The notes under the pieces were generated by a model. It was not told the origin of the DNA, made no database searches, and saw only the letters and a program-made list of their open reading frames with translations. A program made the translations under genes and the position numbers. A DNA stretch of 64,000 bases from Rheinheimera texasensis DSM 17496 (GTDB lineage Bacteria > Pseudomonadota > Gammaproteobacteria > Enterobacterales > Alteromonadaceae): contig NZ_JONU01000008.1 in NCBI RefSeq assembly GCF_000711985.1, positions 124,001 through 188,000 of the forward strand, read 5' to 3'. Shown piece after piece: positions 30,133 to 42,180 of the stretch; positions within the stretch are counted from its first letter, which is position 1; the number at the start of each line of letters is the position of its first letter.

Positions 30133-31120
30133 GTTTTGCTTTTGATTGAGTCGCTAAAAAAATGGCTTGATCCAGCGCATGCTGGAAGCTGCCAGGATCT
30201 GCCAGGCCTTTGCCGGCAAGGTCTAATGCGGTGCCGTGGTCGACCGATGTCCTTATCAGTGGTAAGCCCAGGCTGATGTTGACAGAACGGCCAAAACCTT
30301 TGTGTTTCAGTACCGGCAGCCCCTGATCATGGTACATCGCCAACACGGCATCTGCGTTGTCGAGATATTTACTCTGGAATAAGGTGTCAGCAGGCAATGG
30401 GCCTATCAGGTCCATGCCTTCTGCGCGCAGTTCATCCAGCGCAGGCCTGATCACATCGATTTCTTCACGCCCGAGATGACCGTCTTCGCCGGCATGTGGG
30501 TTCAGGCCACAGACATAAATTCGTGGTTGTGGAATAGCGAATTTTTGCTGTAAATCCTGATGCAGGATCCGGGTGACTTGTAGCAGACGCTCACGGGTGA
30601 TGGCTTTTGCGACATAGGCCAGCGGAATATGCGTGGTGACCAGTGCCACGCGCAGGCCGGCTGTGGCGAGCATCATCACGACATAAGGCGTATTCGACTG
30701 CAGGGCAAAAAATTCGGTGTGTCCGCTGAACGGAATGCCGGATTTATTGATGATGCCTTTATGCACCGGGCCTGTGACGATAGCGTCAAACTGTTTTTGC
30801 ATCGACTGTTCGCCGGCAAAAGTCAGGGTATCCACCACATAACGGCCGTTATTTTCATTCAGTACACCAGGAATGACGGGTTCTGCCAGCTGAAACGGTG
30901 CCAGCGTCAGCGTGCCGGCTTTTTGTGGTTGGGGCGGTTGGTCCGGTTGGTAGGGCTGTAGTTGCAGCGGTAAACCGAGCAGCAGTGCACGTTCCAGCAA
31001 TAATTCGGCGGAGGCGCACACCACCAATTCAGCCGGCCAGTCTTGCTGCGCGAGCTGAATAATCAGATCCGGACCTATGCCAGCCGGTTCACCGGGTGTA
31101 ACGCCAATCCGCAACGTCAT
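30125..31120 (-). CDS. pdxA: 4-hydroxythreonine-4-phosphate dehydrogenase
   Basis: 331 aa. [12 protein letters not shown]-like opening ([13 protein letters not shown]), metal-binding His residues in [21 protein letters not shown] and [12 protein letters not shown]. It catalyses the NAD-dependent step of vitamin B6 (PLP) synthesis. Its ATG overlaps the surA stop by one base (TAATG). Confidence 0.97.
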   Translation of the reverse strand: MTLRIGVTPGEPAGIGPDLIIQLAQQDWPAELVVCASAELLLERALLLGLPLQLQPYQPDQPPQPQKAGTLTLAPFQLAEPVIPGVLNENNGRYVVDTLTFAGEQSMQKQFDAIVTGPVHKGIINKSGIPFSGHTEFFALQSNTPYVVMMLATAGLRVALVTTHIPLAYVAKAITRERLLQVTRILHQDLQQKFAIPQPRIYVCGLNPHAGEDGHLGREEIDVIRPALDELRAEGMDLIGPLPADTLFQSKYLDNADAVLAMYHDQGLPVLKHKGFGRSVNISLGLPLIRTSVDHGTALDLAGKGLADPGSFQHALDQAIFLATQSKAKHD

Positions 31121-32409
31121 TATTTATCCGCCAGAACTTCGATAAAGGCTTCGTCGCGAATTTCACGCAGGAAGTTGCTGGATTCCTCGTTGAAACGACG
31201 GTTATAAATCATCCGGGTGACTTGCTCGCGTTTTTTCTCAGCGGTTGCATCGACAGTGCGGCGGTCCATCAACTGCACGATGTGCCAGCCGTGTTCCGTG
31301 CGGAACGGCTCGCTGAGCTGATTCTTCTGCAGCATTTTTAAAGTGTCACGGAACTCAGGCACAAAAATATTTGGATCGGCCCAGCCCAGTTCACCACCTT
31401 TTAAGCGTGAACCCGGGTCTTCAGAATGTTCTTTGGCAAAGGCGGCAAAATCGGCTTTACCGGCTTTAAAATCTGCGGCGAATTTGGCCAGCATGTTTTT
31501 GGCTTTTTCCTCACTGACGATAATCGAAGGTTTAATCAGCACGTGGCGTGAAGAAATTTCTTCAAATTCAACGACATTGGCGCCTTTAATGTCAAAAATG
31601 GTCAGGATGTGGAAACCGGCGCCTGAGCGCAGCGGGCCAATCAGGTCCTTTTTCTTTTTGCCGCGCACCTGATCAGCAAACAAAGTTGGCATTTCGTTGA
31701 TGTTCATCCAGCCCATATCACCGCCTTCCAGAGCAGTTTCAGCAGATGATGAAGCGATGGCGATTTTTTTGAAATCGCTGCCGCCGCGCAGCAGTTCCAT
31801 CACCTTGCTGGCTTTGCTTTCGGCTTCTTTAATCTGTTCTTCGCTCGGCTGGCCCGGCAGTGCAATCAGTATATGACCAATGTTGTATTGCTCATTGCTG
31901 GCACCTTGTTGTTCCATCATTTTGGTCAGCGTATCAATTTCTTGCGGGCTCACATAAATCCGGCGCTGGACATTGGCACGCAGCACTTCGCCTGTGGTGA
32001 TCTCTTCGCGTAAACGTTCACGGAACTGCTCGTAGCTACCTTCTTCGCGGACAACCTGAGCACGGAATTGCTCAACGTTCATTTTTTGTTCGCGGGCAAT
32101 GTTTTCAATGGTCTGGTCCAGCTGCGCATCAGTGATCTGCAGGCCCATGCGTTTGGCGACCTGTAATTGCAGGCTGTTCATGATCAGACGTTCCAGCGCC
32201 TGCACCTGCAGCGCGGAATCGGATGGCAGCGTCTGGCCTTGTTTAGCGGCGTTCTTTTTGACCCGCGCGATCATGTCGCGGACTTCGGACTCGAGGACAA
32301 CATTGTTATTGACGATAGCGGCGACGGCATCGACTTTGGTTTCGGCTGCCTGGACATTGAACAGGACACAAGTCGTCAGAGTCGCGGCAATCAGCTGTGT
32401 TAACTTCAT
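31120..32409 (-). CDS. surA: Periplasmic chaperone and peptidyl-prolyl isomerase SurA
   Basis: 429 aa with a signal peptide ([21 protein letters not shown]). N-terminal chaperone domain, then two parvulin domains (about 170-270 and 280-385), each with the typical HILI/HVLIK strand and a glycine-rich end ([16 protein letters not shown]). It escorts outer-membrane proteins, including LptD encoded 11 bp upstream, to the Bam complex. Confidence 0.97.
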   Translation of the reverse strand: MKLTQLIAATLTTCVLFNVQAAETKVDAVAAIVNNNVVLESEVRDMIARVKKNAAKQGQTLPSDSALQVQALERLIMNSLQLQVAKRMGLQITDAQLDQTIENIAREQKMNVEQFRAQVVREEGSYEQFRERLREEITTGEVLRANVQRRIYVSPQEIDTLTKMMEQQGASNEQYNIGHILIALPGQPSEEQIKEAESKASKVMELLRGGSDFKKIAIASSSAETALEGGDMGWMNINEMPTLFADQVRGKKKKDLIGPLRSGAGFHILTIFDIKGANVVEFEEISSRHVLIKPSIIVSEEKAKNMLAKFAADFKAGKADFAAFAKEHSEDPGSRLKGGELGWADPNIFVPEFRDTLKMLQKNQLSEPFRTEHGWHIVQLMDRRTVDATAEKKREQVTRMIYNRRFNEESSNFLREIRDEAFIEVLADK

Positions 32410-32420
32410 AATTTTCCAGT

Positions 32421-34700
32421 CTAATTATTTAATAAATAGGGGCGGCGGTAGCCAAAAACCCCAGTGGACAGCATGTCCGACACGTTAAAACCTGCACTGT
32501 CTCCGAACCCTTTTAACACAAACTGCAGCGCAATGCCGCTGTCGAGCCGGAACGGAGAGTTGATATTATTAATCGGTAAATCCAGATTGGTTTCAATCTG
32601 CCGGCGTGCAATGAGCCGGACAGCCCAACAGCAAGATTCATATTGCAGACCGACATTGGCTTCAATCATGCGCGAATTATGCAAATCGCGATAATAACTG
32701 CCGACCAGCTGCCACTGCGGATTCAGCGGCACAGTGCCCAGAGCACCTAACTGTTCAATCTCGTTGCCTGAGACATAGCGGCTGTATCTATGGTTCAACT
32801 GCAGCAGATTTTTATCATCGGCGCGGTAATCCAGCGACACGTTGCTTTTGATCATCCGTTTAGTCTTGGAATCATACTGTACGCCGCTGTTTAAAAACCA
32901 GCGTTGTTGGAAATGCAGTACTGACTCGGCGGCAAAAATAGATTCAGTCGCCGCAATGGTCTGGCTGTTGTCGAGCTGATTAGTCTCCGGATTGGCCAGA
33001 AACACAATCTGACCAACACTGAAACGGAAGCGCTCGGTGTCAAACTCGTCATAAATCCGTGTCGTGGCACCGAGAGTCAACTGATTGGCATCGTTAATGC
33101 GGTCGAGACCAGAGAAACGGTTTTGTCGGAACAGACCAAAATAGTCGTCTTGTAACCGCGCCGTGTCATATTGCCAAATCTGACTTTGGTCACGGTACGG
33201 GATGTACAGGTATTGAACTTGTGGCTCGAGCGTCTGCAACGAAGCCTGACCAAACCAGCTGGCGTCGCGTTCAAAATTCAGTTTGCCGTTGACCTGCACT
33301 TTTGGCAGATGACGGGCAGTATCTTCTTCGACCCGGCCAAGTTCAGTAGGTAAGTTGGTTAAATCGGTACGGAGTTTTTGCTGGTAATATGTCGACATCA
33401 ACCCGGTTTCTAACTGCAGCTCATAAGCGGGCGTGATGTAGGGGAGTCGCAGCGTTGGCTCCAGATGCAGGCGGTCCGCTTGTTTGACTGGGGCGTTGTC
33501 ATTAGCAAAATGCGAATATTGGCTATGCCAGCTGAATTCTACCCCCGCCGGTAATTTCAGCGGCCGCGCTGAGCTTAAATCCCATTGCGGCAGGGCGGCA
33601 TAAGAATAGTTGTCGGCATAATTACCAAGAATTTCAAAACCTTGCAGCCGGATATTTGAATGCAGATCAGTGCCGAAATAACTCAGGCTGGCCTGACGGT
33701 TCAGCTGGGTGTCGCTTTGATTATTAAAGTCGGAGCCCAGTTCACTGAGATAAGCATCGTCACTGACATCGGTAAAATCGACCTGCGCCCGCCAGTTGTC
33801 GGCGAAATCAGAGCGATGTTCGATGTGACTCAGATAGCGGCTGCCAAAACCGGCCGGTTTGTCCTGGTCGTCCGGTAAAAATTCAAGCTGCAATTTGCCA
33901 CTGTCCTGCGCAGTGAGATAGCGGAATTCAGTTTTCAGCTGGGTGCCACGCTCACTCATATAACGCGGTGTGATAGTAGCGTCATAGTTTTCGGCCAGAT
34001 TCAGATAATAAGGCAGCTGGAAATCAACACCGAGTTTTTGCGAGCTGCCAAACTTTGGAATCAGCAAACCGGATTTGCGCTGGTTGCTAACCGGAAAAGT
34101 CATATAGGGCAGATACAACACAGGTACGCCTTTGATTTTAACCACTGAATTCCAGGCTTCGCCCCAGCCGTCGTCGGCATTGAGCTGAATGTCTTCTGCT
34201 TCCAGTGCCCAGCCGTTATCGCCATCCGGGCATGTGGTGAAACTGGCTTCTTTTAAGGTGACTTGCTCGCTGGAGGCCTGCATTTCTTTAGCATACCCGC
34301 GGCCAGCCTGACTGATAAAGCGGTAGTCTGCATCCGTCATCGTGGCGTTGTTATCGTCAATACGGGCGCTGAATGAACTGCTGCTGACTTTTAATTGCGG
34401 GCTGTAATAACTGATGCCGCCGTCAGCAAACATTTTTTGTTCGGTTTTGGAGAAGGTCGCACTGGGAGCGCTGAGTAAGGTGTCACGATGCGTCAGCTCG
34501 ACGCCATCGCTGAAAATCGCGCTCTGATTATCGTTCAGGCTGACTTTACCGGAGAAAATCCGCAGGTTGTTATCATTTTTGTCGAGCTGAGCCAGCCGCT
34601 CCGGCAGCGTCAGACTGGGATAACATTGCCTGACCGGCTCAGCCGCAAGCGCCAGACCCGGGAGTCCGAACATCAGCAGGTACAAGGCGTGGTATTTCAT
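32421..34700 (-). CDS. lptD: LPS assembly protein LptD
   Basis: 759 aa outer-membrane barrel that inserts LPS into the outer leaflet with LptE. Signal peptide 1-19; Cys26 in the short mature N-terminus, a middle Cys in FTTCPDGDNG and the C-terminal pair in YESCCWAVRL are the four disulphide-forming cysteines. An LptA-like beta-jellyroll (about 40-160) precedes the barrel. The ATG at 34700 is chosen over the TTG four codons upstream. First gene of the lptD-surA-pdxA-rsmA-apaG-apaH operon; divergent from amgK. Confidence 0.96.
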   Translation of the reverse strand: MKYHALYLLMFGLPGLALAAEPVRQCYPSLTLPERLAQLDKNDNNLRIFSGKVSLNDNQSAIFSDGVELTHRDTLLSAPSATFSKTEQKMFADGGISYYSPQLKVSSSSFSARIDDNNATMTDADYRFISQAGRGYAKEMQASSEQVTLKEASFTTCPDGDNGWALEAEDIQLNADDGWGEAWNSVVKIKGVPVLYLPYMTFPVSNQRKSGLLIPKFGSSQKLGVDFQLPYYLNLAENYDATITPRYMSERGTQLKTEFRYLTAQDSGKLQLEFLPDDQDKPAGFGSRYLSHIEHRSDFADNWRAQVDFTDVSDDAYLSELGSDFNNQSDTQLNRQASLSYFGTDLHSNIRLQGFEILGNYADNYSYAALPQWDLSSARPLKLPAGVEFSWHSQYSHFANDNAPVKQADRLHLEPTLRLPYITPAYELQLETGLMSTYYQQKLRTDLTNLPTELGRVEEDTARHLPKVQVNGKLNFERDASWFGQASLQTLEPQVQYLYIPYRDQSQIWQYDTARLQDDYFGLFRQNRFSGLDRINDANQLTLGATTRIYDEFDTERFRFSVGQIVFLANPETNQLDNSQTIAATESIFAAESVLHFQQRWFLNSGVQYDSKTKRMIKSNVSLDYRADDKNLLQLNHRYSRYVSGNEIEQLGALGTVPLNPQWQLVGSYYRDLHNSRMIEANVGLQYESCCWAVRLIARRQIETNLDLPINNINSPFRLDSGIALQFVLKGFGDSAGFNVSDMLSTGVFGYRRPYLLNN

Positions 34701-34839
34701 CCGGTTTTCCAAAAAAGTTGCTCTGTTCCGTCAGGTCGCAGCCGACCAGAATGCAAAAAGAGGGCCTGTATGATAAATCAATTTTCGCCGCTCGGCTAAT
34801 CCGTTATAGTGCGGCTTTTGCTCGCTTTGGAGTGCACAA

Positions 34840-36515
<1,676 letters not shown>

Positions 36516-36517
36516 TT

Positions 36518-37315
36518 ATGTGGGGCAAGTTATTAGGCGGTTTGTTTGGCCTCGCCATGTTTAAAATACCGGGCCTTATCGCCGGTGTTTTTATTGGTCA
36601 TTGGTTTGACCGCGGCATGAAGCAACAATTTGAACAAGCCGGTGGTTTTGCTGGCTTAAAACGCGATCAGGGCGACGCGCAAGGGCTGTTTATGTACAGC
36701 ACTTTTGCGGTGATGGGGCATCTGGCCAAAGCTGATGGCGTGGTAACGCCGGCGCATATTGATAAAGCCGTGGCTTTTATGCAGCAGCTGGGCCTTGGCG
36801 CTGCACAGCAGCAGGAAGCACAAAGGGCATTTCGCGAAGGTAAAGCCGCCGATTTTCCGCTACTGCAGCAACTTCAGACATTGCGGCAAGCGTTTCGCTG
36901 GCGGCCGGATTTGTTGCAGATGTTCCTCGAGATCCAAATCTCGGTTGCTTATGTTGATGGGCGCTTAAGTGATATTGAACTGAAGTTATTACAGCAAGTC
37001 GCTGGCGCCCTGGCGATTTCAAACACCCGGTTGCAGTATTTACTGGGGCGATTTGAAGCCGAAGCGCGTTTTTCCCAGCGCCAGACCCAGCAAACTCCGG
37101 CGGCCGATGCGGTTGCGGATGCGTATCAGCTGCTCGGCGTGGCACAGAGCTGCAGCGATAGTGAGCTGAAAAAAGCCTACAAAAAGCAAATGTCACAACA
37201 TCACCCGGACAAACTGGTGTCACAGGGTTTACCGAAAGAAATGCTTGAACTGGCCAATCAGAAAACCCAGCAAATTCAAGCCGCTTACGAGCTGTTGAAG
37301 CAACACCGTGGCTAA
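36518..37315 (+). CDS. djlA: DnaJ-like co-chaperone DjlA
   Basis: 265 aa. An N-terminal membrane segment rich in glycine (LGGLFGLAMFKIPGLIAGVFIG), a TerB-like central domain (ADGVVTPAHIDKAV ... YVDGRLSDIELKLL), and a C-terminal J domain with the HPD motif (MSQHHPDKLVSQG). It is an inner-membrane partner of DnaK. The linkage to lptD/surA recalls E. coli, where djlA is next to lptD. Starts 2 bp after murU. Confidence 0.94.
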   Translation: MWGKLLGGLFGLAMFKIPGLIAGVFIGHWFDRGMKQQFEQAGGFAGLKRDQGDAQGLFMYSTFAVMGHLAKADGVVTPAHIDKAVAFMQQLGLGAAQQQEAQRAFREGKAADFPLLQQLQTLRQAFRWRPDLLQMFLEIQISVAYVDGRLSDIELKLLQQVAGALAISNTRLQYLLGRFEAEARFSQRQTQQTPAADAVADAYQLLGVAQSCSDSELKKAYKKQMSQHHPDKLVSQGLPKEMLELANQKTQQIQAAYELLKQHRG

Positions 37316-37322
37316 GCGTCGC

Positions 37323-37670
37323 TTAGCCTTTGTGGTAGAACATAAAATACACGGCGCCCAGCAAACAAATCCCGGCATAAACATAATTCAGCTTAAAAGG
37401 TTCTTTCATATAGAGCACGGCAAAGGGGATAAACACGGCGAGCGTAATCACTTCCTGTAAGATTTTCAGCTGCGCCAGGCTCAGTATCTGCGAGCCAATC
37501 CTGTTCGCCGGCACCATCAACATATATTCGAATAATGCGATGCCCCATGACACCAGAATCGCTACTATCAACGCAGACGACTTCAGGTGTTTCAGATGGC
37601 CGTACCAGGCAAAGGTCATAAAAATATTGCTGAGGACCAGCAATCCTATCGTCGTTAAAACCGGTGACAT
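37323..37670 (-). CDS. DMT-family small membrane protein (DUF486)
   Basis: 115 aa, four hydrophobic helices: residues about 3-22, 32-52, 68-88 and 95-112. TFAWYGHLKH and LKILQEVITLAVF are the family core. DUF486 proteins resemble half-size drug/metabolite transporters and probably dimerise; substrate unknown. It converges on djlA with a 7-bp gap. Confidence 0.85.
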   Translation of the reverse strand: MSPVLTTIGLLVLSNIFMTFAWYGHLKHLKSSALIVAILVSWGIALFEYMLMVPANRIGSQILSLAQLKILQEVITLAVFIPFAVLYMKEPFKLNYVYAGICLLGAVYFMFYHKG

Positions 37671-37811
37671 AATTCCTCCCGTCAGAAGATCTGTGCCCTA
37701 GTTTACCGCCAGGCCTTTGGATTTGCATTTGTCTATGGCTGAACTACAGTTCTCAAGACAGGTAAATCCTGTATGGATTGTCGGTAAATCCCAGCAAAGG
37801 AACAGGACGAT

Positions 37812-39371
37812 ATGCGCCAGAATCTGCCAGTGACTCAACACGAAAGAACTTTCCCGTCTGAACAACGTTTAATTTCTGCAACTAACACTTCTGGTCATAT
37901 TCAGTATTGTAATCAGGCATTTGTGGAAATAAGCGGTTACAGCCGCGATGAGCTGATCAACCAGCCGCATAATCTGGTGCGCCACCCGGACATGCCGCCG
38001 GCAGTATTTCAGGGCATGTGGGAGTATCTGAAAGCCGGGAAATGCTGGATGGGGATAGTCAAAAATCGCTGTAAAAATGGTGATTATTATTGGGTGAATG
38101 CCTATGTCACGCCGATTTTGCAGCAAAGTAAAGTGGTGGGGTACGAGTCCGTTCGGGTAAAACCGACAGCCGAGCAGGTGCAACGGGCGCAGCAGGTGTA
38201 TGCAACGCTGGCGCAGGGAGGTAAGGTCAGCTCGTCGCTTGATTTGATGAAGCTTGCGCTGCCGCTGGCAGCCGTTGGCAGCACGGTGGCCGTTGGGCTG
38301 GTGGCCGTCACCGCTGGTGCTGTTACAGCCGCTGTCGCGGCTGGCTGTGTGACCGGCGCTGTGGTGGGGTATCTGCAACATCGGACCCGCGAAGCACAGC
38401 AGCAACTTTCGTCTCAGCTGAGTAATCCGTTTATGTGCCCGGTTGCAGCGCAGGTTTATACCGGCAAAACCGACTCCTGGGGCTTGCTGGAACTGGCGAT
38501 GATCACCGACACCGCACATTTGCGCACTGTATTGACCCGGCTGGAAGATGCGGCGCTGACCGCTTCGCGTGAATCGGCGCAGGCGCATCAGCTGTCGCGT
38601 AGCACCTTGTCGGTGATTTCTTCCCAGCAACAGGAAACCGAACAAACGGCGACGGCGATGAATCAGATGACGCACACTATCGCTGAGGTGTCGCAGAATG
38701 TGCAGCTGACTTCTACTGAGGCATCGAATGCGAATCAGCTCACGGCGAAAGGCCAGGCTGTTGCTGTGCAGACCCGCACCGCTATCGAAAATCTGGCACA
38801 GACAGTCCGGGGTATTGCTAAATCTGTGACTGAGCTTGCAACACAAACCGCAAGTATCACACAGGCAGCTGAAATTATTCAGCAAATTGCTGAGCAAACC
38901 AATCTACTGGCACTCAATGCTGCGATTGAAGCGGCGCGTGCTGGTGAACAAGGCCGGGGTTTTGCCGTGGTCGCAGATGAAGTCAGACAGCTGGCACAGC
39001 GCACTCAACAATCGACTCAGCAGATCAAACAAATTATCTTTAACTTACAAGAGGGTGCACGTAATGCAGTCGCGGCGGCGGATGAAGGTATAGTGGCGAC
39101 AGAATCCGGAGTGGCGAAAGTGCAGGAAACCGAGCAGACCCTGAATGGGATTATGGACGCGGTGAATCTGATTGCCCGGATGGGGCATCAGATTGCCGTT
39201 GCGGTGGAAGAACAGGCGCATGTGTCAGAGGATATCAATCGGCAAGTCAGCCGAATCGCGGATTTGGCGGGTGACGGTTATCAGCAAAGTGAGCAGACGG
39301 CAGAAGTCAGCAGTGACTTAGAAAAGAACGCTGAAACGCTGTATCAGCTGGTGGAGCGCTTTAAAAAGTAA
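37812..39371 (+). CDS. Aer-like chemoreceptor with PAS domain
   Basis: 519 aa. N-terminal PAS domain (about 20-120: ATNTSGHIQYCNQAFVEISG, NLVRHPDMPPAVFQGMWEYL, CKNGDYYWVNAYVTPI) as in the FAD-binding aerotaxis receptor Aer; a hydrophobic hairpin (about 150-190, Ala/Val/Gly-rich) anchors it in the inner membrane; then the signalling domain with [20 protein letters not shown] and [20 protein letters not shown]. No periplasmic sensor. It probably senses redox or oxygen. Ligand FAD is inferred from the family. Confidence 0.93.
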   Translation: MRQNLPVTQHERTFPSEQRLISATNTSGHIQYCNQAFVEISGYSRDELINQPHNLVRHPDMPPAVFQGMWEYLKAGKCWMGIVKNRCKNGDYYWVNAYVTPILQQSKVVGYESVRVKPTAEQVQRAQQVYATLAQGGKVSSSLDLMKLALPLAAVGSTVAVGLVAVTAGAVTAAVAAGCVTGAVVGYLQHRTREAQQQLSSQLSNPFMCPVAAQVYTGKTDSWGLLELAMITDTAHLRTVLTRLEDAALTASRESAQAHQLSRSTLSVISSQQQETEQTATAMNQMTHTIAEVSQNVQLTSTEASNANQLTAKGQAVAVQTRTAIENLAQTVRGIAKSVTELATQTASITQAAEIIQQIAEQTNLLALNAAIEAARAGEQGRGFAVVADEVRQLAQRTQQSTQQIKQIIFNLQEGARNAVAAADEGIVATESGVAKVQETEQTLNGIMDAVNLIARMGHQIAVAVEEQAHVSEDINRQVSRIADLAGDGYQQSEQTAEVSSDLEKNAETLYQLVERFKK

Positions 39372-39386
39372 CTGCTGAACCTGATT

Positions 39387-40163
39387 TTAATAACCAATGT
39401 AACGCAGCCAACCGAGGATCTCCCGGGCCAGCCAGGGATGGTCTTGTTCGACCGAACCCGGCAGTAGCCGTTGCCGGTAAATCTCTTTGATATGTTTTCG
39501 CACCAGTTGCAGCCGCAAGCTGCCGCTGTTGCGGGCAAAGGCATTGTCTGTCTGCGGCAGCAGATCCAGCGTGGGGACTTTATGCTGACTTAGGGCTTCG
39601 GCGACCTGTTCATTGAGAGTCACATCCTGCATGGCTGCACCAATCAATACCAGTGCCTGTGGTGCCGACAGCTCTTCGTTTTTATACAACTGATTCAGCA
39701 AAGCGCCACTGTGGCCAAGGCCAATCACCACGATAGTGCCGGGTTTGCTCTCGGCTTCGGCCATGACGATTTTCAGTCGCGTCAGCAACTGCTGCTGATA
39801 AGACAGCAGATTTTCCGTACTGGTTTCTGTCACTGCAGGCGGCACCATCATTGCCGTGGTGTTCCAGCCAAAATCAATTAGGTAATTGCGCAGGTACTCC
39901 ACAGCTCTTGGGCTGGCTGCATGTTGCGACCAGTCTGGCACCAGAATGACAGTGCCTTTAACAAAGGGCGTCATTGCGGCACGTTGCAAAGTTAAAAAGG
40001 ATTGTTGGTCAGATTTCAGCGCGTTAATTTGGCTGGCGGCAATTTGCCTTTGTAAATCACTGCTGGTTTGCTGTTCGTCCCAAACCACAGATTCGGCGTG
40101 TGAGTGCAAAGCGAAAATACAAAGACTAGTGAGAAAAATGAATTTGCTGAGTGGTTGGAGCAT
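39387..40163 (-). CDS. DUF3530-like secreted protein with alpha/beta-hydrolase features
   Basis: 258 aa; signal peptide up to about residue 24 (FLTSLCIFALHSHA). A strand-turn block VKGTVILVPDWSQHAASP and the segment IVVIGLGHSGALLNQLY look like the oxyanion loop and nucleophile elbow of an alpha/beta hydrolase, with Ser in GHSGA (last residue Ala not Gly). The family DUF3530 has no established activity. ATG 40163 is chosen over the TTG two codons upstream. Convergent with the chemoreceptor gene. Confidence 0.7.
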   Translation of the reverse strand: MLQPLSKFIFLTSLCIFALHSHAESVVWDEQQTSSDLQRQIAASQINALKSDQQSFLTLQRAAMTPFVKGTVILVPDWSQHAASPRAVEYLRNYLIDFGWNTTAMMVPPAVTETSTENLLSYQQQLLTRLKIVMAEAESKPGTIVVIGLGHSGALLNQLYKNEELSAPQALVLIGAAMQDVTLNEQVAEALSQHKVPTLDLLPQTDNAFARNSGSLRLQLVRKHIKEIYRQRLLPGSVEQDHPWLAREILGWLRYIGY

Positions 40164-40234
40164 CTGCAAAGTCCGTCAGATAGGCACATTAACAGCAGTA
40201 TCGGCCTGTCACCGCGCAACTGAAGGCAATTCAG

Positions 40235-40264
40235 AAAAAACAAAGCCACCCGGAGGTGGCTTTG
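40235..40264 (-). terminator. Terminator of the OmpA-family gene
   Basis: On the minus strand CAAAGCCACC, TCCG loop, GGTGGCTTTG followed by TTTTTT. It ends 17 bp after the porin stop codon. Confidence 0.88.
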
Positions 40265-40280
40265 TCAGTCATACAACGAA

Positions 40281-41342
40281 TTAACGCTGAACAGCTTCTT
40301 TTACAGAGGCAGTGACAGTCGCTTCGATACGACGGTTGATCGCGTGAGCAGCTTTTGAGCTACCAGCAGCTTTTGGTTTGGTGATACCGTAACCAACAGC
40401 TTTCACACGGCTACGCTCGATACCGTAGTTGTTCACCAGTACGTCTGCAACAGCATCAGCGCGACGTTGAGACAGTGCCAGATTGTAAGCTGGAGTACCG
40501 ACGTTTGACGCGTGACCACCGATTTCAACATCAGTGTTCGGGAAGCGTTTCAGGAAAGTTGCCAGTTTTTCGATATCAGCATGGTACTGTTCTTTGACCA
40601 CAGATGAATCATTGTCAAACTGAGCATTCAGCGCGATGCTGACAGAGTTTTCAGTGAAGATTGAACAACCTACAGTGTCTACTTTGTCAGTGATTGGGGT
40701 ATTTGCGCACTGATCTTTATCATCAGTTACGCCGTCTTGGTCTGCATCGCCAACAGCTGGAGCTGGAGCCGGGGCTGGTTCAGGCGCTGGTGCTGGTTCA
40801 GCAGCTGGTGCTGCACCGAAGTTGTAGGTCAAACCCAGTTTCACACCGTGGTCGCCAAAAGCTTTGCTGATGCCCTGATAACGGTTGGCTTCAACGAAGA
40901 AGGCAACTTCATCAGTCACAAACATATTCACGCCCATACCGATGTTGGCAGCAGACGCTGAACGGCCTGTGGTGTAGTTCTTCACACCACCGACGAAGTA
41001 CAGTGGCAGGCTGTCAACGTGGTAAACCAGGTCCATACCCACGCGGTTGCCTTTGATGTCTGCATCAGAGAATTCTGATTCCAGATCCTGACGGACGTAT
41101 TCCGCACGGATGCCCCAGCTTTCGCTGATACGGTAACCGATGTTCAGGCCAGTGCCGTTGCCGTTGTTCTGACCTTTCCAGTCTAATGATTTAGTTTTGT
41201 CGTTGTCCGGTGCGTAGTGCTCCCAGAACACAGAACCGTAAACCCGATCTTGCAGTTCAGCAGCAGTTGGGGCGGCTGATGCTACAGAAGTCATCAGGGG
41301 TAAAGCTGCCAGAACGGCAATTGCGCTAGTTTTCAGTTTCAT
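40281..41342 (-). CDS. OmpA family outer-membrane protein
   Basis: 353 aa. Signal peptide (about 1-23), an eight-stranded barrel (about 30-175: YGSVFWEHYAPDN to LGLTYNFG), an Ala/Pro/Glu hinge of roughly 20 residues, a calcium-type repeat DADQDGVTDDKDQC paired with VGCSIF, and a C-terminal OmpA/Pal domain with FPNTDVEIGGHASNVG, NLALSQRRADAVADVL and INRRIEATV that binds peptidoglycan. It links outer membrane and cell wall. Single gene with its own terminator. Confidence 0.95.
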   Translation of the reverse strand: MKLKTSAIAVLAALPLMTSVASAAPTAAELQDRVYGSVFWEHYAPDNDKTKSLDWKGQNNGNGTGLNIGYRISESWGIRAEYVRQDLESEFSDADIKGNRVGMDLVYHVDSLPLYFVGGVKNYTTGRSASAANIGMGVNMFVTDEVAFFVEANRYQGISKAFGDHGVKLGLTYNFGAAPAAEPAPAPEPAPAPAPAVGDADQDGVTDDKDQCANTPITDKVDTVGCSIFTENSVSIALNAQFDNDSSVVKEQYHADIEKLATFLKRFPNTDVEIGGHASNVGTPAYNLALSQRRADAVADVLVNNYGIERSRVKAVGYGITKPKAAGSSKAAHAINRRIEATVTASVKEAVQR

Positions 41343-41520
41343 CCATATCTCCTTAGGGGGTTTTCCAACGCGCTAATTTTATTTGATTTGTTTAGATTAA
41401 ACAAATTTACTGTTGCTTTGCTGAACAAAACGGCTTTTTCGTTGTCAGCATTCGGCGCGTCAGCGGGGCCATGCTAACTGCAGAAGATGAATCTGCGGTT
41501 AACGTGAAACAGGTATTTTT

Positions 41521-42171
41521 CTAGAACGGTGCCGGTGACTCGAACTGTAACCACAGGCCTGTTTCCGGATGTCTCAGGCGTAACATTGCTGCATGTAGCT
41601 GTAATCGTTCAGTTTTATCATCAGGCGCAGTGCCGTAAAATTTATCACCACAAATGGGATGCCCTAACCACAGCATATGCACCCGCAGCTGATGTGAGCG
41701 GCCGGTGACCGGGGTCAGTCGCACTCGTGTTGCGTTTTCTTCAATCGCCAGTTTTTCGAATAAAGTTTGCGCTGATTTGCCGCGCTGGAAGCAAACCATC
41801 TGCTTAGGCCGGTTGGGCCAGTCACAAATCAGTGGCAGGTCGACCATGCCTGATTGGGGCGTTAAATACCCTTCTAGCCTTGCTATGTAGTGTTTTTCAG
41901 TTTGCCGTCGCTCAAATTGCCAGTTCAATTGGCGCTGCGCATCCGCAGTCAGCGCCATGACCAGTAAACCTGAAGTCGCCATATCCAGACGGTGTACAGT
42001 ACGCGCCGTTGGAAAGACACACTGCACCCGCGTTTGCAGGCTGTCCTGATGCTCTACCGCTTTGCCCGGTACGGACAATAGACCACTGGGTTTATTCAGC
42101 AGCACTATCGCTTCATCCTGATACAGGATATCCAGATAAGGCGACTGTGGGGGACGGTATTCCAACAGCAT
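41521..42171 (-). CDS. rluA: 23S rRNA/tRNA pseudouridine synthase RluA
   Basis: 216 aa, no S4 domain, as expected for RluA. Catalytic Asp63 in VHRLDMATSGLLV; conserved LPLICDWPNRPKQ and TGRSHQLRVHM. It makes pseudouridine 746 in 23S rRNA and 32 in several tRNAs. Lies 9 bp after rapA on the same strand, the E. coli arrangement. Confidence 0.95.
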   Translation of the reverse strand: MLLEYRPPQSPYLDILYQDEAIVLLNKPSGLLSVPGKAVEHQDSLQTRVQCVFPTARTVHRLDMATSGLLVMALTADAQRQLNWQFERRQTEKHYIARLEGYLTPQSGMVDLPLICDWPNRPKQMVCFQRGKSAQTLFEKLAIEENATRVRLTPVTGRSHQLRVHMLWLGHPICGDKFYGTAPDDKTERLQLHAAMLRLRHPETGLWLQFESPAPF

Positions 42172-42180
42172 CAGCGTCTC

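Noticed and set aside
37869-38897. A 342-codon minus-strand frame opposite the Aer-like receptor
   Set aside because: Cys/His/Arg-rich antisense shadow of a clear chemoreceptor gene; no protein features.
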